Assembly: GCA_002710205.1 (NCBI GenBank)
Contig: PAJN01000040.1
Span: forward strand, 29,688 to 71,844
Reading direction: 5' to 3'
DNA: 42,157 nucleotides
DNA from: Methanobacteriota archaeon
Lineage (GTDB): Archaea > Thermoplasmatota > Poseidoniia > Poseidoniales > Poseidoniaceae
Positions within the stretch are counted from its first letter, which is position 1. Each line of letters starts with the position of its first letter. Positions 7,509-15,814 of the stretch are shown here, one piece after another. The notes beneath the pieces are model-generated. The model saw only the letters and a list, made by a program, of their open reading frames with translations. It did no database searches and was not told the origin of the DNA. The position numbers were made by a program, and so were the translations under genes.

Positions 7509-8456
7509 ATGGCAGAGGGCAGGAAGTCCAAACCGAGGTCTAGACCAACTAGGCCAATTGGGTTGACTGGAGAGGGCTCTCCTGCAAAACCCAATTCACC
7601 TCCTACCAAGCATGATTTAGGGTGGTTTATTTCGGCTCCATTATCCAACAGATTGTATCAGAAGTCTGCTTTGGGTAAGCCGATTGATGGCGGAATTATC
7701 CTAACAGAAGAGGAAATAATGTTTTGTCACTGGCATCGTCATGTACCACTCGCAGAAGGTTGGGTTGAAGAAAGACTTTCTGAAGATTCAAATTTTGTTT
7801 ACAAATCAGTGGCATATGATGTCGTTAGAAGCGCTGGTGAGAAGGTAGTTCCTGTTGATGGTAAATGGTTTAGATGGTCGAGAGAATCTCATCCGAATAA
7901 AGGCGATGCTGAAGCGGAAGTGAGATGGTCTTTAGTGAAAGATGATTTTGATATTGATGAATTGCTAGATTGGACCAAGTCGTTATCTGAAAATGGAATG
8001 AAAGCAGAAATTGCAATTGTCGATGATGAAATGGATGTGACAATGTACAGACTATCAATTATCGATCCGGCTGGAAATTTGACTCCTGCTACTAAGAGTG
8101 AATATCCACAACTTGGCATCGAACATTTATCTCGTAAATTTTTGAGAAAGGATGAACTTGATTGGATTAATGAAGTTCAAAACCCAGTAACCGATTTATT
8201 CGGTGAGTTAAATGGCCGTGGATTGTTGATGAGGCCAGGTTTCAAGTATGGATGTCGATGGCGTGTATATTCAACTTCAGTTGAAGAAGATCATGCACCA
8301 TGGCTAATGCAAATGGAACAAGATGCGCCATCAAACTGGGAGGGAGTATGTCTTTCAGTACGACTCGCCGAAGGAGTCAACAAAGGTTGGGTCATCGCCA
8401 TAAAGAGGAGTAGTTGGAATTTCCTCGTCATTAGTCGCCACCTCCCTGGAAGGTGA
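7509..8456 (+). CDS. endA: tRNA-splicing endonuclease, two-domain archaeal type
   Basis: Cuts introns from pre-tRNA at the bulge-helix-bulge. Numbering is from ATG 7509. The C-terminal catalytic domain has PGFKYGCRWRVY with catalytic Tyr247, DHAPWLM with His262 and VRLAEGVNKGWVIAI with Lys292. The Tyr-to-Lys spacing nearly matches that of the Archaeoglobus enzyme. The N-terminal half has a degenerate copy of the fold starting at SNRLYQKSALGKP, so the protein is probably the two-repeat type that works as a homodimer. Residues 1-35 are basic and Pro-rich, a likely disordered lead. The 315 residues fit the family. Its last 102 bases, including the Lys292 codon, overlap the C-terminal codons of the convergent metalloprotease gene. 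Confidence 0.9.
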   Translation: MAEGRKSKPRSRPTRPIGLTGEGSPAKPNSPPTKHDLGWFISAPLSNRLYQKSALGKPIDGGIILTEEEIMFCHWHRHVPLAEGWVEERLSEDSNFVYKSVAYDVVRSAGEKVVPVDGKWFRWSRESHPNKGDAEAEVRWSLVKDDFDIDELLDWTKSLSENGMKAEIAIVDDEMDVTMYRLSIIDPAGNLTPATKSEYPQLGIEHLSRKFLRKDELDWINEVQNPVTDLFGELNGRGLLMRPGFKYGCRWRVYSTSVEEDHAPWLMQMEQDAPSNWEGVCLSVRLAEGVNKGWVIAIKRSSWNFLVISRHLPGR

Positions 8457-10415
8457 ACTGATACCCAAAACGACCCATAGTGCCGATAGTGCTAGAGCAA
8501 TCGGTATCAATTTAGCTGGGCTTGTCCATTCTTCGATAGTCGACTCTTCTTCATCATCTGCTACCAATTCAATGTCGATGTGGTAATTGTGTCCAGAATC
8601 TGAAGCTAGTATGATTTCACCCCTGACAACCATCCCTTTTACTAACAACCCTGAGGGATTAATTTCTAGGACTATTTTTGAGCCGTCTGATAATTCTTGG
8701 TTGACCTGAGTTTCAGCAACTCTTGATAGTGGCCCATCAATACCTACCAACCACATCTGTGAAGCATCCCCCTCAAATTCAATAGGTACTTCCACTACTG
8801 ATGATTCGACAACTGCAATGTTACTACTAAATGTTGACTCAACAGGAATATTGCCCAATATTTCGAATTCGTGTTCGATGTTAAAATCGGTCCCTTGAGA
8901 ACATGAAATAGTACCGGTGATCAATCCAACAACCCCTATCAATCCACTAGAGGAAAATCTGATTTCGCCATTTTCTACTGAGATGCCTCTGCCGTCACTA
9001 CTTGTCAGATCATATTGAATTCCCTCACATTCTCCTGTGATAGGAATGTTGTCATCTGGAGTAAGAACCGAACCGAAATCTGGAAGATTGATATCTGTTA
9101 TATGTCCGCATTCTGCGGATGAAAATTCCACACTGTATGTGTCGTTTTCTACTGAAACATCTGCTCTCCAATCGACAAGAATTCCATCTCGGTTTCTGAT
9201 TGTAATTCCCTCTGAGCCGAATGTACCACCATCGCTGAACACATCACTTTCCTCACCGTCATTGCCGCCAGAAACCATGTTTTGTTCTCCATCGGCTTCG
9301 ATAACCTTCAACCATGCACGTTCGGGATGTGAGTTCACTAGATTATCCTCAATTTCTCCTGCTCGGAGGTCTTGCTGCAGAACTAGCAAACCATTTCCAG
9401 GTAAATTCGAATCATAACCGTAATTGCTGCGGTATTCGATCCAGATATACTCCTCATCACCAATTGGAATCTTTAGTGAATCACCACCTTCTGAAAGTCC
9501 TGTGAAAGTAAAAACAGGACCAGTACAATCGGTGCCAGGCATCCATTCAAGTTGCATATCTTGGTGTCTTTTTCCGCCAATCAGTTCAATACTAGGGCTT
9601 GAAGGAAGAGCAGGCCATGCACCGTTTCCGTTCCAATTTCCGCTAGCCATGATATCCCATTTTCCAATTCCTTTCCAATTTTGGTTAACAGTATCATCGT
9701 GAACTGCGTAAAGGTCTGCTGCACCTAACTGATGGTACATTTCGTGCATGATAGTTCCAAAGTTGTTTGAAGAGTGCTGACTGGATATAGTATAGTGTGA
9801 AATTTTGAGATCACCAGGGAGTTCAACTACCTCCTCTATTGATGAGAAATGTGACCAAATCCGTGAACTAGAGCCCCCACCATCTTCTTGTGGCTTAACA
9901 CAATGTAAAATCAGAAATCTGTCTACCCATCCGTCATCATTCAAATCATATTTTGACCAATCAGAAACTTCGTCTTTGATTTCGACAACAATTTCTTGTG
10001 CGAGTATGTGTGGATTAACTCCTTTCCTTCCAACGTCATTTTCTCCATCGACATCATGCCCATAATCTGCCATCCCGAAGTCCGTAGTAACTATCCTGTC
10101 ATGGTAGTCGATTTGAAGTGTTGAAGCGGGACCAAATCCTTGATTCAAATGGTCTCTCGCACCATCGTCAATTAGATTCGAAGCTCTTTGTTGGTCGCAA
10201 TTAGAATTTTCATTTTGGTCAGGAAAATCAATCAAAACCACTAACCATGACTCATCATTAGTTATCCCAATTAGCGGTCCTTCTTCCTCAGATGTTATTG
10301 TTATAGCATGCTCTTTTACCCAGTCATTCAGAGCTTCACCATTAGCAAATGCAACCACAGAAAGTAGTGATAGCACTACTGCAATTGGCCAACCTATTAC
10401 GGGTCGCATTGGCAT
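8355..10415 (-). CDS. Secreted, membrane-anchored M6-type metalloprotease
   Basis: A 686-residue protein. Residues 6-25 form a signal peptide or anchor. The peptidase core has HEMYH (224-228), the HExxH zinc motif, followed by GAADLY (231-236) and a Met-turn-like DIMASG near 254, as in the immune inhibitor A (M6) family. A Ca-binding-like DLNDDGWVD stretch lies at about 157-165. The C-terminal half is a series of beta-rich domains with WRADVSVENDTYSVEF and a predicted transmembrane helix (636-652), then an acidic tail of about 34 residues. It probably degrades extracellular protein, with products taken up by the cell. The gene overlaps endA by 102 bases at its 3' end. The ATG at 10415 and one two codons in are both possible starts. 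Confidence 0.85.
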   Translation of the reverse strand: MPMRPVIGWPIAVVLSLLSVVAFANGEALNDWVKEHAITITSEEEGPLIGITNDESWLVVLIDFPDQNENSNCDQQRASNLIDDGARDHLNQGFGPASTLQIDYHDRIVTTDFGMADYGHDVDGENDVGRKGVNPHILAQEIVVEIKDEVSDWSKYDLNDDGWVDRFLILHCVKPQEDGGGSSSRIWSHFSSIEEVVELPGDLKISHYTISSQHSSNNFGTIMHEMYHQLGAADLYAVHDDTVNQNWKGIGKWDIMASGNWNGNGAWPALPSSPSIELIGGKRHQDMQLEWMPGTDCTGPVFTFTGLSEGGDSLKIPIGDEEYIWIEYRSNYGYDSNLPGNGLLVLQQDLRAGEIEDNLVNSHPERAWLKVIEADGEQNMVSGGNDGEESDVFSDGGTFGSEGITIRNRDGILVDWRADVSVENDTYSVEFSSAECGHITDINLPDFGSVLTPDDNIPITGECEGIQYDLTSSDGRGISVENGEIRFSSSGLIGVVGLITGTISCSQGTDFNIEHEFEILGNIPVESTFSSNIAVVESSVVEVPIEFEGDASQMWLVGIDGPLSRVAETQVNQELSDGSKIVLEINPSGLLVKGMVVRGEIILASDSGHNYHIDIELVADDEEESTIEEWTSPAKLIPIALALSALWVVLGISSPSREVATNDEEIPTTPLYGDDPTFVDSFGESY

Positions 10416-10440
10416 TATTGTGAGTGTTATGCTCTTTGAA

Positions 10441-11736
10441 TCAATTGCTGCAATACTTCATTGAAATGCCTAATTCTGCCATTTTTTGGATCAGCGAGTC
10501 TGAAGGATCGGTAATCCAAGCTTCATTAGTTTGCAAATTCAAGCCGAATGGAATTATTTCACCGTATAGAATTGTTGTGATATCTGAACCATCGACTAGT
10601 GCAGCACACCTCTCAATCGCACTTCCTTCACTCCATGGGTTGGTCTGACAAGCCATCGCTAAATTTAGATCAATCTCGCTATTGTCAGTTCTAGCGACAC
10701 TGATTTTTGCAAGGTTCAGTGTGTTCGTAGTGCATCCAAGAAATCGCAATGAATCGATATAATCGATTGGCATTGATTCGATATTACATCCTGAAAATAC
10801 AACCTTGTTTGCGTTGAACCTTTTGACTACATCCAGCAAATTGTCTTGTTGTTCAGGGTCTCTACAAACTGCATGATATTCAACTAATCCCATCCCCTTT
10901 AATGGGCTAATTTTAGGTGAAGTTCCGCAGCATCGACAATCAACGTACAACACTCGGTGGACGCCTCCTTCTCCATCTAATAGTTCACACATTCCATGAC
11001 CTATTGGCATTGGTGCACGGAATGATTTCCACCCAATCAATTCAACCACCCCAGATGCCATTAGTGTTAGAGTGAATAGTAGACCTGGTAGGTTTACTGG
11101 AATAACTAACCAAAGTAGCATCAACATGATTCCATGAATTCGTAAGCGCCACCATCCGGCATTTCCTGACCATAGTAGTTTTGACATGCCAGCAATTGTT
11201 ACAACACTCATTGCAGCTAATACCAATACCATTGCCCATGCAATCGATATTGAAATCCTAAGCATTTCTGCTGCATCGTATCTTCCAATCAAACCTGTGT
11301 CGTTGTTGAATGAATGGCCGTATGAGTATAGCCATGGTAAAAATTCAGTCATTGTAAAAATTAGTGAACTGAAAGCCAAGATCCACATCATCATCATCCA
11401 AATTATGAGGGCTCTCCTTTCACTTGGTAAAAGCCCTGGTTTTGCAAAGGAATAGGCTTGTTGTATGGCGAAAGGCATTGCAGTTAGCAGTCCAATTATT
11501 GCTGCACTTAACCAACGTGTACCTGCCCATTCATCTGGTGAAAATATGTTGACACAAGAGTATTCACATGGATCTAATTTTCCTAGTAAATAGTGTAGAA
11601 TTTCGTCGATCGATAAGGACCATATGCCTGTAAGTATGATTACTAGCATTATCACTGCAGTGAGCCTTTTAGATAATTCATCAAGGTGGGATTGAACACT
11701 ACTCCTGCCGTCACTTGACAGGTGTAGGTCATTCAT
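10441..11736 (-). CDS. tatC: TatC translocase subunit with a Cys-rich HdrA-like C-terminal domain
   Basis: Numbering is from the ATG at 11736, four bases after the upstream stop; an ATG at 11772 is possible. Residues 14-240 are TatC: SVQSHLDELSKRL at the start, several membrane segments, and FAKPGLLPSERR with the conserved glutamate (E106) that recognises twin-arginine signals. Instead of ending there, the 431-residue protein continues for about 180 soluble residues with eight cysteines (C267, C269, C270, C291, C317, C335, C363, C377). The layout VDCRCCG, then HAVCRDPEQQ, then VVFSGCNIESM resembles the N-terminal domain of heterodisulfide reductase subunit HdrA (CxCG, CSxxGQ, ASCSP). The extension lies on the cytoplasmic side. 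TatC itself is about 240 residues, so this is a fusion; the HdrA likeness is by eye. Confidence 0.8.
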   Translation of the reverse strand: MNDLHLSSDGRSSVQSHLDELSKRLTAVIMLVIILTGIWSLSIDEILHYLLGKLDPCEYSCVNIFSPDEWAGTRWLSAAIIGLLTAMPFAIQQAYSFAKPGLLPSERRALIIWMMMMWILAFSSLIFTMTEFLPWLYSYGHSFNNDTGLIGRYDAAEMLRISISIAWAMVLVLAAMSVVTIAGMSKLLWSGNAGWWRLRIHGIMLMLLWLVIPVNLPGLLFTLTLMASGVVELIGWKSFRAPMPIGHGMCELLDGEGGVHRVLYVDCRCCGTSPKISPLKGMGLVEYHAVCRDPEQQDNLLDVVKRFNANKVVFSGCNIESMPIDYIDSLRFLGCTTNTLNLAKISVARTDNSEIDLNLAMACQTNPWSEGSAIERCAALVDGSDITTILYGEIIPFGLNLQTNEAWITDPSDSLIQKMAELGISMKYCSN

Positions 11737-11740
11737 GGTA

Positions 11741-12688
11741 TCAGACCAAGTCCATATCTTGCTTTTCGGCACGTGCTTGAACTACTGTTCGGTAAACTCC
11801 GAAAATTCCCCATAAGAGACACATTCCGATTACCAATGTGTATCCCCACGGAAGTGCTGTATCGATAGCCCAACCAAATCCAATAGCTAAACCAAGAGTT
11901 AGAACTCCTCTACGGATGCCTTGAGGTATTGCTAAACTCATGTCCAAATGAGGAGGTCCACCAGCAAATCTTCGTTCATAGAATTCTCCTTGGATAACCG
12001 CTGCTACAATGAGGATGGATAGTGTTGTCCAGAAGTATAAGTTTCCTTGCTCAAGGTATCCACTTGCAATATCTGCTTGTCTTTCAGCTTCAATTTCCTC
12101 TGCAGATTTTTGGCCGAATAATGAGTCATAATCACCAACGCTGATGGTTCGCAAACTTGCATCTGCATCAGCAGTTGCTGTTCCTGGAGCACTTACTGTG
12201 AATGTAAGAATCGTCCAGTGGTCACCAGCATCAGGTGCGCCACTCTCATCTACAATGTTTCCTGCCAATGAGAAGTGTACATCACCCACATCCGACTCTG
12301 GTGCAGTCCATGTGATTTCCCAGTCATTTCCAACACTGTCATGAGATAGCGCCCCTCCAGAATCCTTGACATACTTCGAGCCATCTGAGGGAGTAAAGTT
12401 GCCATCTGCATAGTCCCAGATCATGTAACCGCCAACTGCATATGTTGCATGTGCTAGACTGATTGTGAGGTTGTATGTTTCTCCGGTTTCGTAGACTCTT
12501 GGGACTCCACTAATTGATAGAATTACCTCGTTAGATGGAGAACCTCCTGCTCCGTGGCAAGAACATCCTTCTTCAGGAATGATGCGATCATTATGCATCC
12601 AAGGTGGCCCCTGTGAGTTGCCAAAGGCCGGAGCAGCTAGCATTAGAGCCAAAGTTGCAACCAGCAGGACAGAGAACCTACGGGACAT
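11741..12688 (-). CDS. Secreted CxCH (possible haem-binding) protein with three C-terminal membrane helices
   Basis: A 315-residue protein with a signal peptide (residues 1-24), then EEGCSCHGAGG (39-49), a single CxCH site one residue shorter than the usual cytochrome c CxxCH. A beta-sandwich domain follows (about 55-170) that resembles Reeler or choice-of-anchor domains; it contains YETGETYNLTISL and a tryptophan-rich stretch. The C-terminal third has three predicted membrane segments (about 218-236, 258-280 and 283-303). It is four bases upstream of tatC, so the two are probably co-transcribed. The CcmE-like gene elsewhere in the window makes haem attachment imaginable but not shown. Alternatively the Cys pair binds a metal or forms a disulphide. 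Confidence 0.55.
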   Translation of the reverse strand: MSRRFSVLLVATLALMLAAPAFGNSQGPPWMHNDRIIPEEGCSCHGAGGSPSNEVILSISGVPRVYETGETYNLTISLAHATYAVGGYMIWDYADGNFTPSDGSKYVKDSGGALSHDSVGNDWEITWTAPESDVGDVHFSLAGNIVDESGAPDAGDHWTILTFTVSAPGTATADADASLRTISVGDYDSLFGQKSAEEIEAERQADIASGYLEQGNLYFWTTLSILIVAAVIQGEFYERRFAGGPPHLDMSLAIPQGIRRGVLTLGLAIGFGWAIDTALPWGYTLVIGMCLLWGIFGVYRTVVQARAEKQDMDLV

Positions 12689-12734
12689 TATCTAGGGCCA
12701 CCTGTGGTTCCCTATTGAACATTGTCACATTCTG

Positions 12735-12752
12735 CCGCCCCTTTAGGGGCGG
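12735..12752 (-). terminator. GC-rich stem-loop downstream of pntB
   Basis: CCGCCCC-TTTA-GGGGCGG forms a perfect 7-bp stem with a four-base loop, eight bases past the pntB stop codon on the minus strand. No U tract follows, and archaeal terminators are usually U-rich, so it may serve as a transcript end or RNA-stability element rather than a classic terminator. It also lies in the leader of the downstream CxCH gene. Confidence 0.45.
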
Positions 12753-12759
12753 ATATAAC

Positions 12760-14181
12760 TCACAAATCTTTGATTGCGTTATTCAATTGGGTCATCATTG
12801 CCTTGCCATCGCCGAATAACATCATAGTTTTGTCTTCATAGAACAAATCATTGTCTACTCCAGCGTATCCTACACTCAGGCTTCTCTTGATGATTACAAC
12901 AGTTCTTGCTTGGTCAGCATCGATAATTGGCATTCCTGCAAGAGGGCCTTCGCCGGTTCTAGCTGCTGGGTTGCAAGTGTCATTAGCTCCAATGACAATA
13001 GCCATGTCGCATTCAGGGAATTCTGGGTTGATTTCGTCCATTTCAATCAATTGCTCGTAAGGAACATTTGCTTCAGCAAGTAGTACGTTCATGTGCCCTG
13101 GCATCCTTCCAGCAACTGGATGAATAGCATACTTGACCTCTGTGTCAAACTTTTCTTGCATCAAGTCAGCAAATTCCTTGACTTGGTGTTGACACTGGCT
13201 AACAGCCATTCCATAACCAGGAACTATGATGATCTTTTGAGCACCATCTGCCATCATAGCAACTTCATCAGCATCACTACCAACTTTGGTACGAGTAAGT
13301 TCTTGCTTTTCGCTTCCTCCAAATGACTTGAAGAGTACGTCAATCAACTGGCGATTCATTGCTTTGCACATAATGAATGTGAGGATTAATCCAGAAGCCC
13401 CAACAAGGCTTCCTGCAACGATTAGAACACTATTGTTTATGATGAATCCTGTAAATGCTGCTGCAATACCTGATAATGAGTTAAGCAGGCTTACTACCAC
13501 CGGCATATCTGCTCCACCAATTGGAAGAACTAGGATAATTCCTAGGACACATGAGATTCCAATAATTGCCCAAATGTAATCGGTGTTTGTTGGGTCTTCA
13601 ATTGACATGTAAATTAGTGCCAAAACTGAAACAAATAATAGTGCCTTAACTGGGTTCAACCATACAGGGCCCCATGTTGGTGTTCTAATCCACTTTCCGA
13701 AGATTTCGATACCTCCCTTTAGCTTGTACATTGCCAGCAGTGAACCTGTAAGTGTCATCCATCCAACTAGTGCAGATAATCCGGCTGCAACAATAGCAAC
13801 TGTTGCACCCAATCCTGGTTCTGGCGAAGTAGTCTCAATCCATTTCCATGTCTCGGATAGTGCAACTAGTGCTGATGCCGCACCACCGAAACCATTGAAC
13901 AAAGCAACCATTTCTGGCATTCCGGTCATTTCGACCTTAACTGCCATAATGTAACCAATTAGTGACCCAATTAGTATTCCAGAACCGATTAAGGTCCATC
14001 CCACAATTCCATCTGGGAAGAAATTCATGTCGATAATTGTTGTAACTACAGCGATTGCCATTCCCAACATACCGTATTGGTTTCCTTTAGGAGCAGTTCG
14101 AGGGTGGCCCAAATTCTTCAGACCAAAGATGAAGAATATTGCAGATACGAGGTATCCAACAGAAACCCAATCTTCCAACAT
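12760..14181 (-). CDS. pntB: NAD(P) transhydrogenase subunit beta
   Basis: Together with the two alpha parts, moves hydride between NADH and NADP+ coupled to proton flow across the membrane. The first ~280 residues are membrane helices with the family stretch GHPRTAPKGNQYG near residue 35. The C-terminal NADP-binding domain shows IVPGYGMAVSQCQH, HPVAGRMPGHMNVLLAEA, IGANDTCNPAA and KRSLSVGYAGVDN. I chose the ATG at 14181 (473 residues), one base after the stop of pntAB; an upstream in-frame ATG at 14208 would overlap that gene. The three pnt genes form a compact operon, with a stem-loop after pntB. Confidence 0.95.
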   Translation of the reverse strand: MLEDWVSVGYLVSAIFFIFGLKNLGHPRTAPKGNQYGMLGMAIAVVTTIIDMNFFPDGIVGWTLIGSGILIGSLIGYIMAVKVEMTGMPEMVALFNGFGGAASALVALSETWKWIETTSPEPGLGATVAIVAAGLSALVGWMTLTGSLLAMYKLKGGIEIFGKWIRTPTWGPVWLNPVKALLFVSVLALIYMSIEDPTNTDYIWAIIGISCVLGIILVLPIGGADMPVVVSLLNSLSGIAAAFTGFIINNSVLIVAGSLVGASGLILTFIMCKAMNRQLIDVLFKSFGGSEKQELTRTKVGSDADEVAMMADGAQKIIIVPGYGMAVSQCQHQVKEFADLMQEKFDTEVKYAIHPVAGRMPGHMNVLLAEANVPYEQLIEMDEINPEFPECDMAIVIGANDTCNPAARTGEGPLAGMPIIDADQARTVVIIKRSLSVGYAGVDNDLFYEDKTMMLFGDGKAMMTQLNNAIKDL

Positions 14182-14182
14182 T

Positions 14183-14491
14183 TCAAGCACCTCTCTTCTT
14201 GCCAGCAATCATATTCAACATACGATTTGTTACAGCGAATCCACCAACTACGTTGATCATTGCAAGAACAAGAGCAATGAAAGCAAGGATTCCTGAAGTA
14301 ACTGTATCTCCAGCATCATATGCTACATTTGCACCTAGTAGTGCCCCTACAACACTGATTCCAGAAATTGCGTTAGCACCACTCATCAGTGGTGTGTGAA
14401 GCATTGCTGGAACTTTTGTGATTAATTCAACGCCAAGGAAAATCGATAATACGAATAGAGTAATTGAGCCAATTAGAAGTTCTGGAGTCAT
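14183..14491 (-). CDS. pntAB: NAD(P) transhydrogenase alpha subunit, membrane part
   Basis: A 102-residue protein with three membrane segments, corresponding to the membrane portion of the alpha chain. Seen: VPAMLHTPLMSGANAISGI (27-45), a conserved stretch of the family, and INVVGGFAVTNRML near the C-terminus, which lines the proton path with the beta subunit. The alpha subunit is split into two genes, as in many alphaproteobacteria, rather than joined as in E. coli. Its ATG shares one base with the pntAA stop codon (TGATG), so translation is probably coupled. Confidence 0.95.
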   Translation of the reverse strand: MTPELLIGSITLFVLSIFLGVELITKVPAMLHTPLMSGANAISGISVVGALLGANVAYDAGDTVTSGILAFIALVLAMINVVGGFAVTNRMLNMIAGKKRGA

Positions 14492-15654
14492 CAGAGAACA
14501 CCTCCTAGTCGAGTTTGTTTAGGATGCATTTCTCCATCCCTACAAATCAGAACACCACCCATTCCAGGTACATGGAAGTCATTACCTTCCGGCGCTCCGA
14601 CTAGAATATCATCTTCTTCGGAAATTTGGAAACCGTTGTCCTTGTCAACCAAACTTGTGATGAAAGTTGTCAGATTGTTTGAGTAAAGCATAGATGCAGT
14701 GTTAGCCAGTGTACCTGGTAAGTTCGAAGTTCCGACAATAATTACACCGTTGTCAGTGGTGTGGATTTCACCAGCCTTCGTGATTTCACAATTACCCCCT
14801 ACATCGGCATTCATGTCAACAACAACTGCACCCGATTTGAAATTTGCAACAGCAGAAGCAGGGACAGTAATTGGAGCTGGCCTGCCAAATATTCTAGCAG
14901 TCGTTACAATAATGTCAGCATCACTAGCAACTTCACAAACAGTGTCGTTGACCTTCTGGATAAATTCAGGAGTCAAAGGTTTGGCATAACCCGCCTCATC
15001 TTCAAAGTCATCCATTCCATCAACTTCTATGAAACGACCACCAACAGATTCAATTTGTTCGGCAGCGGACTTTCTGACATCTGATGCATACACGACAGCA
15101 CCTAATCTTTTAGCGGTTGCAATTGCTTGTAAGCCAGCAACTCCGGATCCCATGATTACAACCTTAGCAGGCCTAACTGTACCGGCAGATGTAGTCATCA
15201 TCGGGATACCTCTTGGTACCTGTGCAGCGCCTAGAAGTACGGCTTTGTAACCAGCTAGGTTATCTTGACTTGAGTTCACATCCATAGATTGTGCTCTTGA
15301 GAGTCTGCGAGGAATCATATCCATGCTCATTAGAGTGATTCCTCCATCAATGCATGCTTGAACCTTCTCCGGATGGCGGAATGGGTCTGCTACACAAGCA
15401 ATGATTTGCCCCTTGGATAAATCGGCGGCATCAGGCATGCGAATTGAGATTATGATTTCACATGACATGACGTCGTTTCTGTCACCAATGGAAGCACCTG
15501 CTTCAGTGTATTCAGAATCGGAGTAATTAGCAGCAACACCTGCGCCTTTTTCGACTACAACTTCGAAACCTGCTTTTTGCAATTTTTTCATACTTCCAGG
15601 TACGATTGCAACACGAGTCTCGCCCTCTGGTTCCATTGGCACTCCAATCTTCAT
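14491..15654 (-). CDS. pntAA: NAD(P) transhydrogenase alpha subunit, NAD-binding part
   Basis: The soluble NAD(H)-binding part of the proton-translocating transhydrogenase. Numbering is from ATG 15654, preceded by the Shine-Dalgarno GAGGTGAT; an ORF start at 15684 lacks this. Seen: the N-terminal MKIGVPMEPEGETRVA typical of the alanine dehydrogenase/PntA family, the signature SMDMIPRRLSRAQSMD, and the Rossmann motif MGSGVAGLQAIATAKRLGA with the GxGxxG loop (GSGVAG). VVDMNADVGGN lies near the C-terminus. The 387 residues fit the split form. It is first in the pnt operon and divergent from malate dehydrogenase, which suggests coordinated redox metabolism. Confidence 0.95.
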   Translation of the reverse strand: MKIGVPMEPEGETRVAIVPGSMKKLQKAGFEVVVEKGAGVAANYSDSEYTEAGASIGDRNDVMSCEIIISIRMPDAADLSKGQIIACVADPFRHPEKVQACIDGGITLMSMDMIPRRLSRAQSMDVNSSQDNLAGYKAVLLGAAQVPRGIPMMTTSAGTVRPAKVVIMGSGVAGLQAIATAKRLGAVVYASDVRKSAAEQIESVGGRFIEVDGMDDFEDEAGYAKPLTPEFIQKVNDTVCEVASDADIIVTTARIFGRPAPITVPASAVANFKSGAVVVDMNADVGGNCEITKAGEIHTTDNGVIIVGTSNLPGTLANTASMLYSNNLTTFITSLVDKDNGFQISEEDDILVGAPEGNDFHVPGMGGVLICRDGEMHPKQTRLGGVL

Positions 15655-15781
15655 TTCATCACCTCGACTATGCATCGGCTGCACGCGATGAACCTTGCCA
15701 CCTGTATTCGGTTCTTGAACGACACGGTCAACATTTGGAACTTTGACCTCTGAAAATGCACCTCACATCCTTATGGACGGG

Positions 15782-15787
15782 TTATAC
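15782..15787 (+). promoter_or_regulatory. Putative TATA box for mdh
   Basis: TTATAC lies 28-33 bases upstream of the ATG at 15815, predicting a transcript with a leader of only a few bases. A GGACGGG stretch just upstream could be part of the TFB site, but this is weak. Confidence 0.35.
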
Positions 15788-15814
15788 ATGCGGTTCAATA
15801 TCGGAGTGTTTTGA

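Noticed and set aside
11061-11736. Reading the TatC extension as an MvhD-type domain
   Set aside because: The order of the cysteine motifs fits the N-terminal HdrA pattern better; both remain by-eye comparisons.
15655-15781. Possible tRNA in the pntAA-mdh spacer, suggested by GGTTCTTGAACG
   Set aside because: The rest of the cloverleaf cannot be drawn, and the spacer is explained by two divergent promoters.
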